From Oceanicola granulosus HTCC2516 (GTDB lineage Bacteria; Pseudomonadota; Alphaproteobacteria; Rhodobacterales; Rhodobacteraceae), in contig NZ_CH724107.1 of assembly GCF_000153305.1 (NCBI RefSeq), positions 2,325,117 through 2,389,116 of the forward strand: a stretch of 64,000 nt of DNA, written 5' to 3'. A model generated the notes under the pieces. The model saw only the letters and a program-made list of their open reading frames with translations, was not told where the DNA came from and made no database searches. Positions 29,164 to 42,200 of this stretch are shown piece by piece. Positions within the stretch are counted from its first letter, which is position 1. Every line of letters starts with the position of its first letter. Both the position numbers and the translations under genes were made by a program.

Positions 29164-30047
29164 GCGGCGCCGCCAACCGGGCGCGGCGCCAGCTGCTGGC
29201 GACCGGTCTCGCCGCGGCGGTGTTCGCGGCGTCGGGCGTGCCGGTGCGCGCGGCGGCGCGGCGGGGCGGTACCCTGCGCGCCGGGCTCGGCGGCGGCAGC
29301 GCGAGCGACAGCTGGGACGGCGCGGGGCACGAGGGCCTGTTCATGCAGGCCGTCGGCGCGGGCGCGGTGTTCGACACTCTGACCGAGGTCGCCGCCGACG
29401 GCACCCTGCGCGGCGAGCTTGCCGTGGGCTGGGAGCCGCTGGAGCAGGCGCGGGTCTGGGACGTGACGCTGCGCGAGGGCGTGCGCTTCCACGACGGCGC
29501 GCCGTTCACCGGCGCCGACGTGGTCGCCACCTTCGCCCGCCTCGGCGCCACCGGCCCGCTCGCGCAGGTCTCCGACATCGCTCTGGAGGGGCCCTCGCGG
29601 GTCCGGCTCGTGCTCGAGACCGCGAACCCGAACTTTCCCTACGAGCTCTCCGACCCGCGCCTGATCGTGCAGCCCGGCGGCGTGGTCGGCCCCGTCGGCA
29701 CGGGCCTCTACCGCGCCGTCGCCTTCGAGCCCGGCCGCCGATTCGTCGGCCGGCGCGTCGACGGGCACTGGCGCGACGGGCAGGCCGGGTGGTTCGACCG
29801 GGTCGACGTGCTGGCGTTCGATCCGGCCGCCGTGCGCCTCGCCGCCCTGCGCTCGGGCCGGGTCGACGCCATCGACGGCGTAGAGCTGCACGCGGTGGGG
29901 ATGCTGCGCGCGGCGGGCGATCACGCGCTGCAGGAGGCCGGGAGCTGGCTGCAGGCCGTCTCGCACCGCGTCGGCGTGCCGCCGCGCGTCGGCACCTCCC
30001 GCCCGATGGACGATGCCCGCTTCCTGGAGCGGTGGTGGGCCGCCTGA
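29160..30047 (+). CDS. Shortened Tat-type peptide ABC substrate-binding protein (SBP family 5)
   Basis: This 295-residue protein begins with a twin-arginine-like signal (RARRQLLATGLAAAVFAASG). It has the family 5 opening GGTLRAGLGGGSASDSWD, then WDVTLREGVRFHDGAPFTGADVV and PVGTGLYRAVAFEPG. Family members are about 500 residues. Here the sequence stops around the point where lobe II begins (VDAIDGVELHAVGML...), passes through about 40 residues, and ends in FLERWWAA, which resembles the usual C-terminal ERWWFA of Tat-type members. About 200 internal residues therefore seem to be missing. It may be a decaying gene or a genuine short form. The start TTG overlaps the pip stop. Confidence 0.7.
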   Translation: MSGAANRARRQLLATGLAAAVFAASGVPVRAAARRGGTLRAGLGGGSASDSWDGAGHEGLFMQAVGAGAVFDTLTEVAADGTLRGELAVGWEPLEQARVWDVTLREGVRFHDGAPFTGADVVATFARLGATGPLAQVSDIALEGPSRVRLVLETANPNFPYELSDPRLIVQPGGVVGPVGTGLYRAVAFEPGRRFVGRRVDGHWRDGQAGWFDRVDVLAFDPAAVRLAALRSGRVDAIDGVELHAVGMLRAAGDHALQEAGSWLQAVSHRVGVPPRVGTSRPMDDARFLERWWAA

Positions 30048-30138
30048 GCGCGATTTTGATGCGGTTCCGCCCCATCCGAAATTAACAAAAAATGTATCCT
30101 TGCTGCACAGCCCGAAGCCACGAAGCGGGCATGGCGGC

Positions 30139-30192
30139 TTGACGGATGTTGAACCGGACCCCCATAGAGTTCCCACGGCGTGCTTTACGCCG
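30139..30192 (+). promoter_or_regulatory. Candidate promoter and 5' hairpin of the giant-protein operon
   Basis: TTGACG (30139-30144) and CATAGA (30163-30168), 18 bases apart, form a weak sigma70-like promoter. A perfect 6-bp stem CGGCGT-GCTTT-ACGCCG follows at 30176-30192, just before the purine-rich GGGGGGCGG ribosome site. A conspicuous AT-rich stretch (about 30079-30099, AAATTAACAAAAAATGTATC) lies upstream in otherwise very GC-rich DNA. The whole 163-base gap 30048-30210 holds no gene. Confidence 0.4.
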
Positions 30193-30210
30193 CGTACGCG
30201 GGGGGCGGTG

Positions 30211-33200
30211 ATGAAAGATCTGGCAGGGGCCGGGGTCGGCACGGAAGACAACATGGCCGACATGATCCGCGAGATCCGCGCGCTCGAGAAGCGGGTTCTG
30301 CTGGACGCCAATCTCGAATGGTCCATCGGCGCCTCCGACATCGTCAGCCTCGGCCTCGAGGGCATGGCCAGCCTGTTCGAGGACCAGTTCGAGGAGATCT
30401 CGACCTTCTTCGAGGACTTCCGCGACGCGTTCGAATCCGCCGAGGCGCTGCTGTCGTCGGTGGTGGAAACCGCCGACAGCGCCGGCGGCGCGTCTCCCGA
30501 GCTGTCGGCGATGGTGGAGACGATCAAGTCGGCGGTGGACAGCGTGCGCGACACCCACCAGGCGCTGATCGACACGATCTTCAGCGAGACCGGCCTCAAC
30601 GACGTCGCGGTCAGGATCAACAGCGAGATCGAGACCACCCACCCGACCCTGACGGCAGATTATTCCGGCGCCGACCTCGCCGAGAAATTCACCCTCAGCG
30701 CCTTCGCAGCGCGCGGCGTCGACGGTGCGATCACCGACCTGATCGAGGCCAAGTACAGCGGCGAGGACGCGCCGACGAAGGCCAGCCTCAAGGGGGCGTT
30801 CAAGGACGGGTTCAACGACGGCATCTACACCAAGATGCTCGGCGGGACGAACCCGTTCAGCGTCGACCTCACCGACGTCACGTCGGGCACCGACACGATC
30901 ATCGGCTTCACGCAGAACACCACGAACAGCGAGGCCGTCGACGTCACCGTGACGCTGCCGAAGGTGACGCTGATGCTCGACCGGCTGATCGGCTCCGACG
31001 CGCTCGGCTTCAGCGTCGGCGAGGCGCTCGAGACGGTGGTCTCGACGGCGGAGAGCTTCAGCTTCACCCTGACGCCGGTCACCACCATGAACGGCGGTGC
31101 GCTGGAGGAGGTCGGGCTCGACGTCGACGGCTTCGACGTCGACACGCTGTTCGAGGTGGGCGGCGTGACCATCAACCTCGCCGACCTGACCGACTTCCGG
31201 CTCGGCTTCGTGTCGGGGCAGATCGACACGGTGGAGCTGGGCAAGCTCGGCCTGTTCTTCGAGGGCGCCGACACCCTGACCCTCGGCGCGCGCCTCACCG
31301 GCATCGACTCCGGCAGCTTCGACTTCGCCTTCGACCTCGCCAGCACCTTCACGCCCGACTTCTCCGTCAAGGTGCAGGAGGTCGGCGCGGCCGCCTATAC
31401 CGACATCCTCACCGACACGAGCTACGAGGTGCTCAAGGTCGACGGGGCCGCCGCGCTCGACATCGGCGGGTCGAACGTCGACTTCGACGTGGCGCTCGGC
31501 GTCGGCACGATCTTCGACTCGAGCGCCGTGAGCGGGGCCGAGTCGCGGCTGGTGCAGATGCTCAAGGACGTCGAGGTCACGAGCTTCCTGATCGACATCA
31601 CCGCCGGCGTGACCGACCCGACGCTCGAGGCGGCGCTCGAAGAGGCGATCCAGTCGATGGCGGTGCTCGCGGGCGAGCAGATCAAGGACGTGCTGACCTC
31701 GCTCGGCGTCTCCATCTCCTCGACCCTCGCCAACGCCACCTTCGACGTCGCGATCCCGTTCACCGACGTCGAGCTCGGCGACGCGTTCGGCGACGTGCGC
31801 AACTTCTTCCTCGGCCTGCCCGCGATGTTCGAGGTCTCGTCGGAATCGCTCGGCTACGGCGGCGAGGCGACGGAGACGTCGCTGCGCAACGAGACGACCG
31901 AGCAGACTGGCAACATCCTCAGCTTCGCCGACCTGTCGATCTTCGCGTCGTTCAACGACATCCTCGAGGTCACCGTCCTCACCGGCGCGACGACGACGAA
32001 CGGCGCCGGCGAAGACGTGCCCGTCACCGAGACGGTGGAGGTCAATCTCCAGTCGCTCGTCTTCACCAACCTGTCGACCGGCGAGGCGCTCGATCTGCTC
32101 ATCGATCGCTTCAACACCGCCTTCGCGGCGCGCGGCCTGTTCTTCGAGAATGACGGCAACAACGCGCTGAAGGTGAAGGCGTCGGAGGTCGGCGGCTTCT
32201 TCCAGACCTTCACGCTCGCCGACGCGACGCTGAAGATGGCGGGGACCAACGCCGGGCTGACGCTCGGCTCGCTCGGCTTCGACAGCGCCAACGCCAGCAC
32301 CTCGACCGACGCCAACGACGTCACCCGCACGGCGCTGTCGTTCCTGACCGCCAACACCAGTGCCGAACTCGGCGCGATCGACTTCACCGCGCTCGCGGGC
32401 GTCGGCTCGCTGCGGTTCGACATCACCGTCGACGGCGTGCTGAAGACCATCGACGTCGCCGCCAGCGGCGGCAGCTGGAGCAACGTCGCCGGGCTCGTCG
32501 CCGATCTCAACGCGGCGTTCACCGAGTTCGGCGCCGGGATCGCGGTGTCGGCCAACAGCGGCGGCGACGGGCTGGCCTACAGCCTCACCGACGGCTCCAT
32601 CGCGCAGGCCACCCTGCGCCTCGCCACCGAAGACCTGCTCGTCGCGCTCGATATCGACGGGCTCATCACCTGGGTGAACGTCGAGCTCGACAAGGTGCTC
32701 TCCGGTGCGAGCCTCGCGCTCAACGACGACGGCAGCCTCGTGCTGTCGCTGCCGGACGTGACCGGCGCGGCCTCGTTCGGCAGCGCCGACCCGATCTCCT
32801 TCAGCGCCGCCGATCTCGGCCTCGGCGACATCGCCGACCTGACCCTGTCGGCCAACCTCGAGGGCGACGTCGCCGCGTCTTTCAGCAGCGCCATCGGCAT
32901 CGACTTCGGCTCGCTGTTCGACGGCATCATGTCGTCGGGCGGCGCGACGACCCTCGGCGGCAAGTCGTCGCTGGGCGACAACTTCATCGCCACGGTGCTC
33001 GACTCGGTGTTCCTCGAGGGCATCAGCCTCGACGCCTCGGTGCGGGCGACGGCGAGCTCCGTGACTGGCGGCGCGGATATCGGCCTCGCCAAGGTGGCGC
33101 TGGGCGGCACCGACCCGACGCAGAACTTCATCGTCCTCGACGCGCAGATGCGCGCGGCGCTGGTGGGCGAGGACGGCGACGGGGCGTTCTCCGACCGGAT

Positions 33201-36200
33201 GAGCTTCGGCCACCTCTACGGCAAGCTCACCGCCGGCGCGGTGGGCGACCTGATCGGCACGCTCAACCTCGAGGGCGGCATCGCGACCGACGACGAGGGC
33301 AACGCCCTCGACGCCTCCGGCGCGGCGGCCACGGCGCTGGCCGACATCGAGGTGCGCGACGGGGTGATCGATTCGCCCTTCGCCGCCGGCTCGCGCGGCA
33401 ACATGCTCTACATCTCGATCGGCGACATCGAGATCGACGTGGTCGGCATCGGCGGCCTGCCCGAGGACGCCTTCGCCGGCCTGACCGTCGCCACCGGCTC
33501 GGTCTTCGAGTTCGACGACACAACCGACATCAACATCGACAGCCCGCTGGCGGAGAGCCTGACCGGGCTCGGCGAGGGCGACATCCTCGATGTGATGACC
33601 AACATCGCGACGATGCTGCAGGCCGTCGGCGAGACTTTTGAGGACAACTTCCCGTTCCTCGGCACCGATATCCCGCTGCTCAACTTCTCGGTGCTCGACA
33701 GCCTCGACTTCGCCACGAGCTTCCTCGAGGCGCTGCAGGACCTGCGCGACGACCCGCAGATGGGGCTCGACGTGATCGACGCCTTCTTCGAGGGCATCTT
33801 CGGCGCCGACACCGTGACGCTGACCTGGGACGCGCCGAACCAGACCATCGACTTCGCACTCGAGCTCGACTTCCTGCAGGACTATTCCGAGGAGGTCGGC
33901 TTCCAGGTCGATCTCGCGCAGCTGCTCGGCGATCAGCTGGCGGACGTGCTGGGCGCCGGGCTGGCCGATCTCGTCACCGGGCTGGTGGACGCCAAGGGCG
34001 ACGCGTCGTTCATCTTCGATCCGGATCTCAGCTTCAACCTCGTCTTCGGCATCGACCTCGCGCCGCTCCTCGTCGAGCCGACGGTGCTCGCCGACGACGC
34101 GACCGCGCTCGACGCGCTGTCGACGGTCGGCGGGCTGGTGGAATCCACCAGCGGCGCCAACGACCTGCGCATCGCGATCCAGAGCGACAGCGGCACCACC
34201 AACACCGTCTCGCTCGACGTCAGCAGCGCCACCGACATGGGCGAGCTGATCGCGCTGATCGACAGCGCCATCGACGGCGCGACGAGCGGCACCGCCTCGG
34301 TCGCGCTGGTTGACGGGGTCGTGACCTTCACCGACAGTCGCGCCGAGATCGTCGACACGACCGGCGTTACCGCGCTGTTCGGTGCCGCCGAGGCCGAGGC
34401 CGCCGACAATGCCGGCACGCTCGAGCTGGACTTCGACGCGGGCTACACCGACTACGCCGCCGCGGTGTCGTTCGCGCTGTCGATCAACGACGGCGAGGCC
34501 GTCACCGTCTCGCTCGACGCCGACGCCACCCGCACCACGCAGACCGATTTCGTCGACGCGCTGAACACGGCGCTGCAGGCGCTCAGCGTAGCCCGCGCGC
34601 TGCTCTCGGAAGGCGCGATCACCGGCACCACGCTGAAGCTCTCGCAGCTGGTGCGCGCCGTCGTCGACGGCGGCACGATCAAGCTGCGCGGCACTGACTT
34701 CGCCACCGCCAGCGGCTACGACCCGATCGGCTTCAAGGCGCAGGGCATCGACCAGTCCGAGACCGTCACCGTCAAGCTGACCGACCTGACCGGCGCCAAC
34801 GTCGCCCGCCTGCTTGGCTTCAGCTCGGGCACCGCCGTCACCGTGGGCGAGGATGCCCTGGGCGAGACGATCTACCTCGGCGTCGACGCCGCCGCGCCGC
34901 GCGTGTTCCTCGACACCGACCAGACCGAACTACGCGCCGAGCTGACCGCCGGCAGCGTCGGCGGGCTCAACGTGTCCATCGGCCTCGGCCCGATCTCGGC
35001 CAACGTCACCGGCGGGTCGGCCTACATCAGCGACGGCACCGCTGGCGGTGGCCCGGCCTTCATCTCGCTGGGCCTCAACGACATCGACGGCGACGCCAAC
35101 GACGGCGAGTACGACCTCTCCGACCTGCGCGACATCTTCTCCGACGCCTCGCGCAGCTTCCTCGACCTGTTCGACTTCGACATGGGCATCGGCATCTTCG
35201 TCGACCTGCCGCTGTCCGACAGCTTCGGCTTCTTCGATCCGGCGACGGACGGGCTGGAATACTCGGGCACACTGCTCGAGGTGGTCGACAACGTCGACTT
35301 CTCGACCTTCACCGTCGCCGATCTCGGCAACTTCTTCCAGGGTGACCTGATCTCGCTGTTCGAGGACGGCAAGATCGACATCAGCGCGGCGAACACCTTC
35401 ACCGACTTCGAGCTGACGCTGCCCGACCTCTCGGACTTCTTCTCGAACTTCAACATCGCTGCCTTCCTCAACGACCCCATCGCGGTGATCGACGGGCTCG
35501 AGAGCGTCATGGGCACCATCGAGCGGGTGATCGACGACTACATGTCGGACATCGACGTGCCGATCGTCGGCGATGCGCTCTCGACCGGCCTGACCTTCTT
35601 CGACGACTTCCGCTACGCCGTGCTCGACCCGGCGCGCGACTACGCCGAGCAGCCCAAGGCCGATGGCTCGCTGCCGACGACGGTGGACCTGATCACCGGC
35701 TTCCTCAACGATGAGATGAACGACCTGCTCGGCACTACGGGCGAAACCTACCTGCAGGCGTTCCTCAACACCGACGACCCCGGCAACCCCTATCTCTACG
35801 CGGCGCTGAACTTCACCGGGACGATCTTCTCGGAGATGCTGGATATCGATTTCGATTTCGGCATCCCCGGCTTCAACATGGAGGTCGAGGACGGCTCGGA
35901 GATCCTGCTCGAGCTGAACTACCTGGTGAACCTCGGCTTCGGGATCGACGGGTCGGGCTTCTTCCTGCTCAACGACACTGACCAGGACGAGATCGCCATC
36001 GAGTTCCTCGCCGACGCGGGCAGCTTCACCGGCTCGATGTCGGTGCTCAATCTGCTCGGCGTGTCGGCGGCGGCGGTCGAGGTCGACGGCAACGACAACG
36101 TCATCAAGAGCGCGCACGACGGCCAGCAGGGCATTGCCCGCGTGACGGCCGGGCTCGGCGCCGACCTCTACGGCGACAGCGGCACCGAGATCACGTCCAT

Positions 36201-39200
36201 TGACTACGACCTGAGCGGGATCGCCCCCGTCTTCGGCTCGACAGTGCTCGACTACGAGAAGCTGATCTATTTCGGCCAGCTCGACACCAGCAACCTGATC
36301 GCGTTCGACTTCTCCGCCGAGGCGGAGCTGCAACTCACCCTAGAGGGCAACGTCCTCAATCCGACGACCGGTGACCCGATCACCATCGGCGGCGTCGAGT
36401 TCCTGCCCACCGTCGCGACCGAGCTGCTGTTCTCGGGGGACTACACGCTCTCCGGCGGCCTGTCGCTCGACAAGCTCGAATTCAGCAACGTCCGGATCGA
36501 TCTCGAGAACCTCGTCGGCGGCGTGCTCGACCCGATCCTCGACCCGATCCGCGCCTTCATCGACCCGCTCAACGAGTATTTCGGCTGGCTCAACGACGCG
36601 CCGTTCAGCTACATGCTCGACGCCGTCTCCACGGCGTTCCCGATCCTGAAGCTGCCGGTCACCATCGCCGACACGATCATCACCGTGACGGAGTTCGTCG
36701 CGGACCTGCAGGACAACGATTACAAGATCATCTTCGGCGATTACGACTTCTCCGGCGTCAGCGCCGACGAGAGCTTCACCGACATCGACGCCTCGACGAC
36801 CAAGACCTCTTCCGGGTCGGGGTCCGGCAGCAACTCGCTCGACTCGATGCTGTCCTCCGGCGGCTCGACCTTCGGCCAGTTCGGCAGCGAGTCCGGCGGC
36901 TTCCTGTTCAAGCTGCCGCTGCTGCAGGATCCGTTCTCGGCGATCAACCTGCTCACCGGCGATTTCGAGAGCGTGGATCTCGTCGAGGCGACCTTCTCGC
37001 TGTTCAACTTCGACTACGACATCGACATCGTCCAGTCGCTGCTCAACGCGATTTCGGCACCCGGCTGGGTGCAGAACATCATCAACGGCGCGCTGTCGGC
37101 GAACATCTCGGCGAAGTTCTTCGCGGGCTTCACCGTGGGCTACGACCTCGGCGGCATCGCCAACTTCGTCAACACGCTCGACCCGATCCGCCTGCTCGAC
37201 GGCGTCTACATCGACGCCGAGCCGGGCTCGCTCATCGAGGCGAGCTTCGAGCTGGCCGCGAGCCTGAACGCGGGCATCGCCGGGCTCAGCGGCAGCGCGG
37301 GCGCCGGCGTCGACCTGGCGTTCAACGACCCGGACGGCGATGGCAAGCTGCGCCTGCCCGAGCTGACGGCGATCATCGAGGCGGCGGCCGACGAGTTCGC
37401 TGCCGGCGACATCATAGACGGCCTCGAATACCTGTTCGTCGGCAGCGCCTACTACCACGCCAACCTGAGCGTCTGGGCCGGCATCAACCTGCCCTGGCCG
37501 CTGCCCGACCTGAAGTTCAGCTTCGACGTCTTCGACTTCGGCGACACCGTGAACTTCGGCGGCACGCCGCTGACGACCGGCATCGCCCCCGAGGTCGCCG
37601 ACGGCGGCACCGCGGTCCTCAACATCGGCGCCAACGCGGGCAACAGCTTCACCAAGCTGAGCGAGGACGGCGACGACAAGGTGGTCATCTCCGGCCCCAA
37701 CTCGCCCTACTCCGTCAGCCTGACGACCAACGGCGGCAACGCAACCGGCTCGCTGAACCAGAATCTCGGCTCCATCGTCGCGCCGCTGGGCGATGGGACG
37801 AACGTCCTCGACATGAGCGGTGTCACGTCCGACATCACCACCGTCACCATCGCCGGGTCCGGCAAGGACACGATCATCCTGCCCAAGACCGGCCTGCACG
37901 TGGTCGTCTCGGGCGACGACGTGGACTCGATCACCACCGAGGCCGGCTCGTCGGGCACCTACATCATCTTCGCCGGCGCCGGCGCGGACAGGATCGACAT
38001 CAAGGGCGGCAACGTCGTCGTGCTGGGCGGCGACGATTACGGCATCGGCGAGAAGCTCAAGGAGAAGTACATCGGCAACGGCGATCCCGTCGTCGACGCC
38101 GAGCTCCTCGCCTTCCTCGGCATCAACGCCGACGGGACCCTGAACGCCTCGGGCGGCGCGAACTACACGTTCGGCGGCGTCGCGATGAACCTGGCAGGGG
38201 TCGTCGCTGGCTTCACCGAAGGCTCGCAGCAGAAGAACGACAGCGCCGCCGACAGCATCACCGTCGGCGCGGGCAACCACGTGATCCTCGGCGCCAAGGG
38301 TGCCGACGAGATCACCTTCGCGACCGGCAGTGGCGACACCGCCATCGTGCTCGGCGGCGCGGGGGCGGACCAGATCACCGGCACCAACGCCGGCAGCGCC
38401 TCCATCGAGGCCGGCGCCGGGCAGGACCGCGTCGTGCTCAGCGGCGGCGGCTCCTCGACGATCTTCGGCTGGGGCGCCGCCGCGGCGACGGAAGGGCTCG
38501 ACCCGGACGCCGCCGTGGCCGCGCTGGCGCGGGCCGACGGGGCGGACATGCTGATCGGCGGCGACGGGGCCGACACGATCCACGGCCAGTACGGCGGCGA
38601 CATCATCATCGGCGGCCTCGGCGACGACGTCATCACCGGCGGCCTCGACAACGACATCCTGATCGGCGGCGCCGTCACCATCTCCGACCCCGCCAACAAC
38701 GTCTTCGATCCGACCGTCTCCGACCTGCACATCACCCGCGCCACCGGCCTCGTGCTGACCACCGGCGACGTCGCCGACGGCAACGACAGCGTGTCGGGCA
38801 ACGGCGGTCAGGACGTCGTCGTCGGCGGCGGCGGCAACGACTGGCTGCGCGGCGGTGCGCTCGCCGACCTCGTCGTCGGCGACTTCGGCACCATCGGCAT
38901 CTCGTCCAACCTGATCGCCGAGAGCTTCACCTCGCTGCACGCCGAGAGCGCCAACGCGGGCACCGACGACCTCGAGGGCGGCTCGGGCGGCGACATTCTC
39001 GTCGCGGGCGGCGCGGCCCCGGGCGACAGCGAATCCGTCACCGACCTGCTCGGCGACAACACCGTCCTTGGCGACTTCGGCACCGTCACCGGCGCGCGTA
39101 TCCTCGAGGGCGTCACCGGCGTCGTCTCCATCGCCAGCAACACCGGCGGGGCGGATTCCATCACGCTGGGCAACGGCAACGACATCGTCCTCGCGGGCGA

Positions 39201-42200
39201 GGGCAACGACGTCGTCGACATGGGCGGCGGCGGCGACATCGTCATCGGCGACCTCGGCACGCTCGACATCACCGCCGGCACCATCGAGACCAGCGCCGCG
39301 GGCACCAGCGGCGACGACACCATCACCCTCGGCAGCGGCTTCGCCGACGACATCTACGACATCGTCCTCGGCGGCGGCGGCAACGACACCGTCACCTCCA
39401 ACACCGGCGGCCTCGCCTTCCTCGGCGACGACGGCTCGATGGTGCTCGACTCGTTGGGCCTCAGCGAGCTGCGCACCTACAGTCCGCTCTCCAGCAGTGC
39501 CTCGGCCGACGACATCAAGGCCGACGAGGCGACCCGCGAGACGATCGACAAGACCGTCCGCCAGATCACCTCCGACGCCACCGCGGCGGGCGGCAACGAC
39601 AGCCTGACCACCAGCGGCGGCACCGTCTACTCCGTCCTCGGCGGCGGCAGCGACACCGCCACGCTCGGCGACGGCGACGCGGTGGTGCTCGGCGACGACG
39701 GCACCATCGAGCTGGTGCTCGGCGGCAGCCCCGAAGAGGTCCAGGTCCAGACCGTGACCAGCGCCTCGGCGGGCGGCGACACGCTCTCCAGCGGCTCCGG
39801 CCGCGACCTGCTCGTCGGCGGCGACGGCGCGGATTCGATCTCCGGCGGCGACGGCGCGAACGTGCTGCTCGGCGACAGCGGCACCGTCACCCGGCCGTTC
39901 GAGACCGGGACCGACATCGACATCACCGCCGACGTGACCGGCAACGACGGCAACGACACCATCACCGGCGGCGCGGACGTCGATCTCGTGATCGGCGGCG
40001 GCGGCGACGACACCATCACCCTCGGCGAAGGCGCCAACGTCGCCGCGGGCGACGGCGGCGTGCTGGCCGTCTCGGGCACCGACATCACCCTCACCAGCAC
40101 CGCCGACAGCCGCGACGGTGCCGACAACGTCTCGGCCGGCAGCAGCCGCGACATCCTGATCCTCGGCGGCGGCTCCGACGAAGCCGACCTCGGCGACGGG
40201 GACAACCTCGCGCTCGGCGACAGCGGCGAACTCGTGCTCGACGGCAGCGGCCTCAGCCTCACCTCCGAGAGCGCCGACAGCGACGGCGGCGACAGCCTGA
40301 CCACCGGTGCGGGCAACGACCTCGTCGTGCTCGGCGGCGGTGCGGACGACGCGTCCCTCGGCAACGGTACCAACGCGCTGCTGGGCGACAGCGGCACCCT
40401 CGTCTCGTCGCTCGACTTCGCCACCCTGACCCTGACCTCCGCCAGCATCCTCACCCGCGACGGCGCCGACAGCGTCACCTCCGGCAGCGGCCGCGACGTG
40501 ATGATCCTCGGCGGCGCGGGCGACACGGCCGCCCTCGGCGACGGCGACAATCTCGCCCTCGGCGACAGCGGCACGCTCACGGTGGACGCGACCGACCTGA
40601 TTCTCGAGTCGACCAGCCAGGACAATGACGGCTCCGACGACCTCTCCACCGGGGAGGGCAACGACCTCGTCGTCCTCGGCGGCGACGCCGATATCGCCAC
40701 CCTCGGCGACGGCACCAACGCCCTGCTCGGCGACAGCGGCACGCTGACCTCCACCGCCGACTTCCTGACCCTGACCCTCACCTCCGCCACCGATCGCAGC
40801 CGCGACGGCGCCGACAGCGTCACCGCCGGCAGCGGGCGCGACGTGGTGGTGCTCGGCGGCGCGGGCGACACCGGCGATCTCGGCGACGGCGACAACCTCG
40901 CCCTCGGAGACAGCGGCCTGCTCACCATCGATCCCGCCGATCTGACACTCACCTCCCAGAGCGATGCCACCGACGGCGACGACAGCCTCACCACCGGGAC
41001 GGGCAACGACCTCGCCATCCTCGGCGGCCTCGCCGACACCGCCACCCTCGGCGACGGCACCAACGCCCTGCTCGGCGACAGCGGCACGCTGACCTCCACC
41101 GCCGACTTCCTGACCTTGACCCTCACCTCCGCCACCGACCGCAGCCGCGACGGCGCCGACAGCGTCACCTCCGGCAGCGGGCGCGACGTGGTGGTGCTCG
41201 GCGGCGCGGGCGACACCGGCGACCTCGGCGACGGCGACAACCTCGCGCTCGGCGACAGCGGCCTGCTCACCATCGATCCCGCCGACCTAACGCTGGTCTC
41301 CGAGAGCGACGCCACCGACGGCGACGACAGCCTGACCACCGGCGCCGGCGCCGATCTCGTGGTGCTCGGCGGCCTCGCCGACACCGCCGCCCTGGGCGAC
41401 GGCACCAACGCCGCGCTGGGCGACAGCGGCACGCTGACCTCCTCCGCCGACTTCGCCACCCAGTCGCTCGCCTCGGCCACCGACCGCAGCCGCGACGGCG
41501 CCGACAGCGTCACGTCGGGCAGCGGGCGCGACTCGGTGATCCTCGGCGGCGCCGACGACAGCGCCGACCTGGGCGACGGCGACAACGCCGCGCTCGGCGA
41601 CAGCGGCACGCTGATCCACGACGCCACCGGCCGCACCCTCGTCAGCGAGGTCGACGTCACCGACGGCGACGACAGCGTCACCACCGGCCTCGGCAACGAC
41701 GTGGCCATCCTCGGCACCGGCAGCGACAGCGGCACCCTCGGCGAGGGCGACAACGCGGCCCTCGGCGACAGCGGCACCCTCGTCGCCAGCGCCGACCTGA
41801 CCGAGATGACCCTGGTCTCCGATGCCGACATCACTGACGGCGACGACAGCCTCACGGCCGGTGCCGGCCGCGACCTCGTCATCCTCGGCGGCGCCAACGA
41901 CACCGCCGATCTCGGCGACGGCGACAACTCGGCCATCGGCGACAGCGGCGAGCTGGTGCTCGACGCGGACGGGCGGACGCTAACTTCGGCGAGCGCCGAC
42001 ACCGACGGTGTCGACACCCTCACCACCGGCAGCGGCGACGATGCCGCGATCCTCGGCGGCGCGGGAGACACGGCGGCGCTCGGAGAGGGCGACAACAGCG
42101 CGTTGGGCGACAGCGGCTCGCTCATCGCCAGCGCCGACATGCTGACGGTGACGCTGGAGTCGGTGGGCGACGCGCGCGACGGCGACGACAGCCTCACGGC

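Noticed and set aside
30082-33213. A 1,043-residue open frame on the minus strand over the start of the giant gene.
   Set aside because: The composition is Arg/Glu/Val-rich shadow sequence, and it covers the promoter region of a convincing gene on the other strand.
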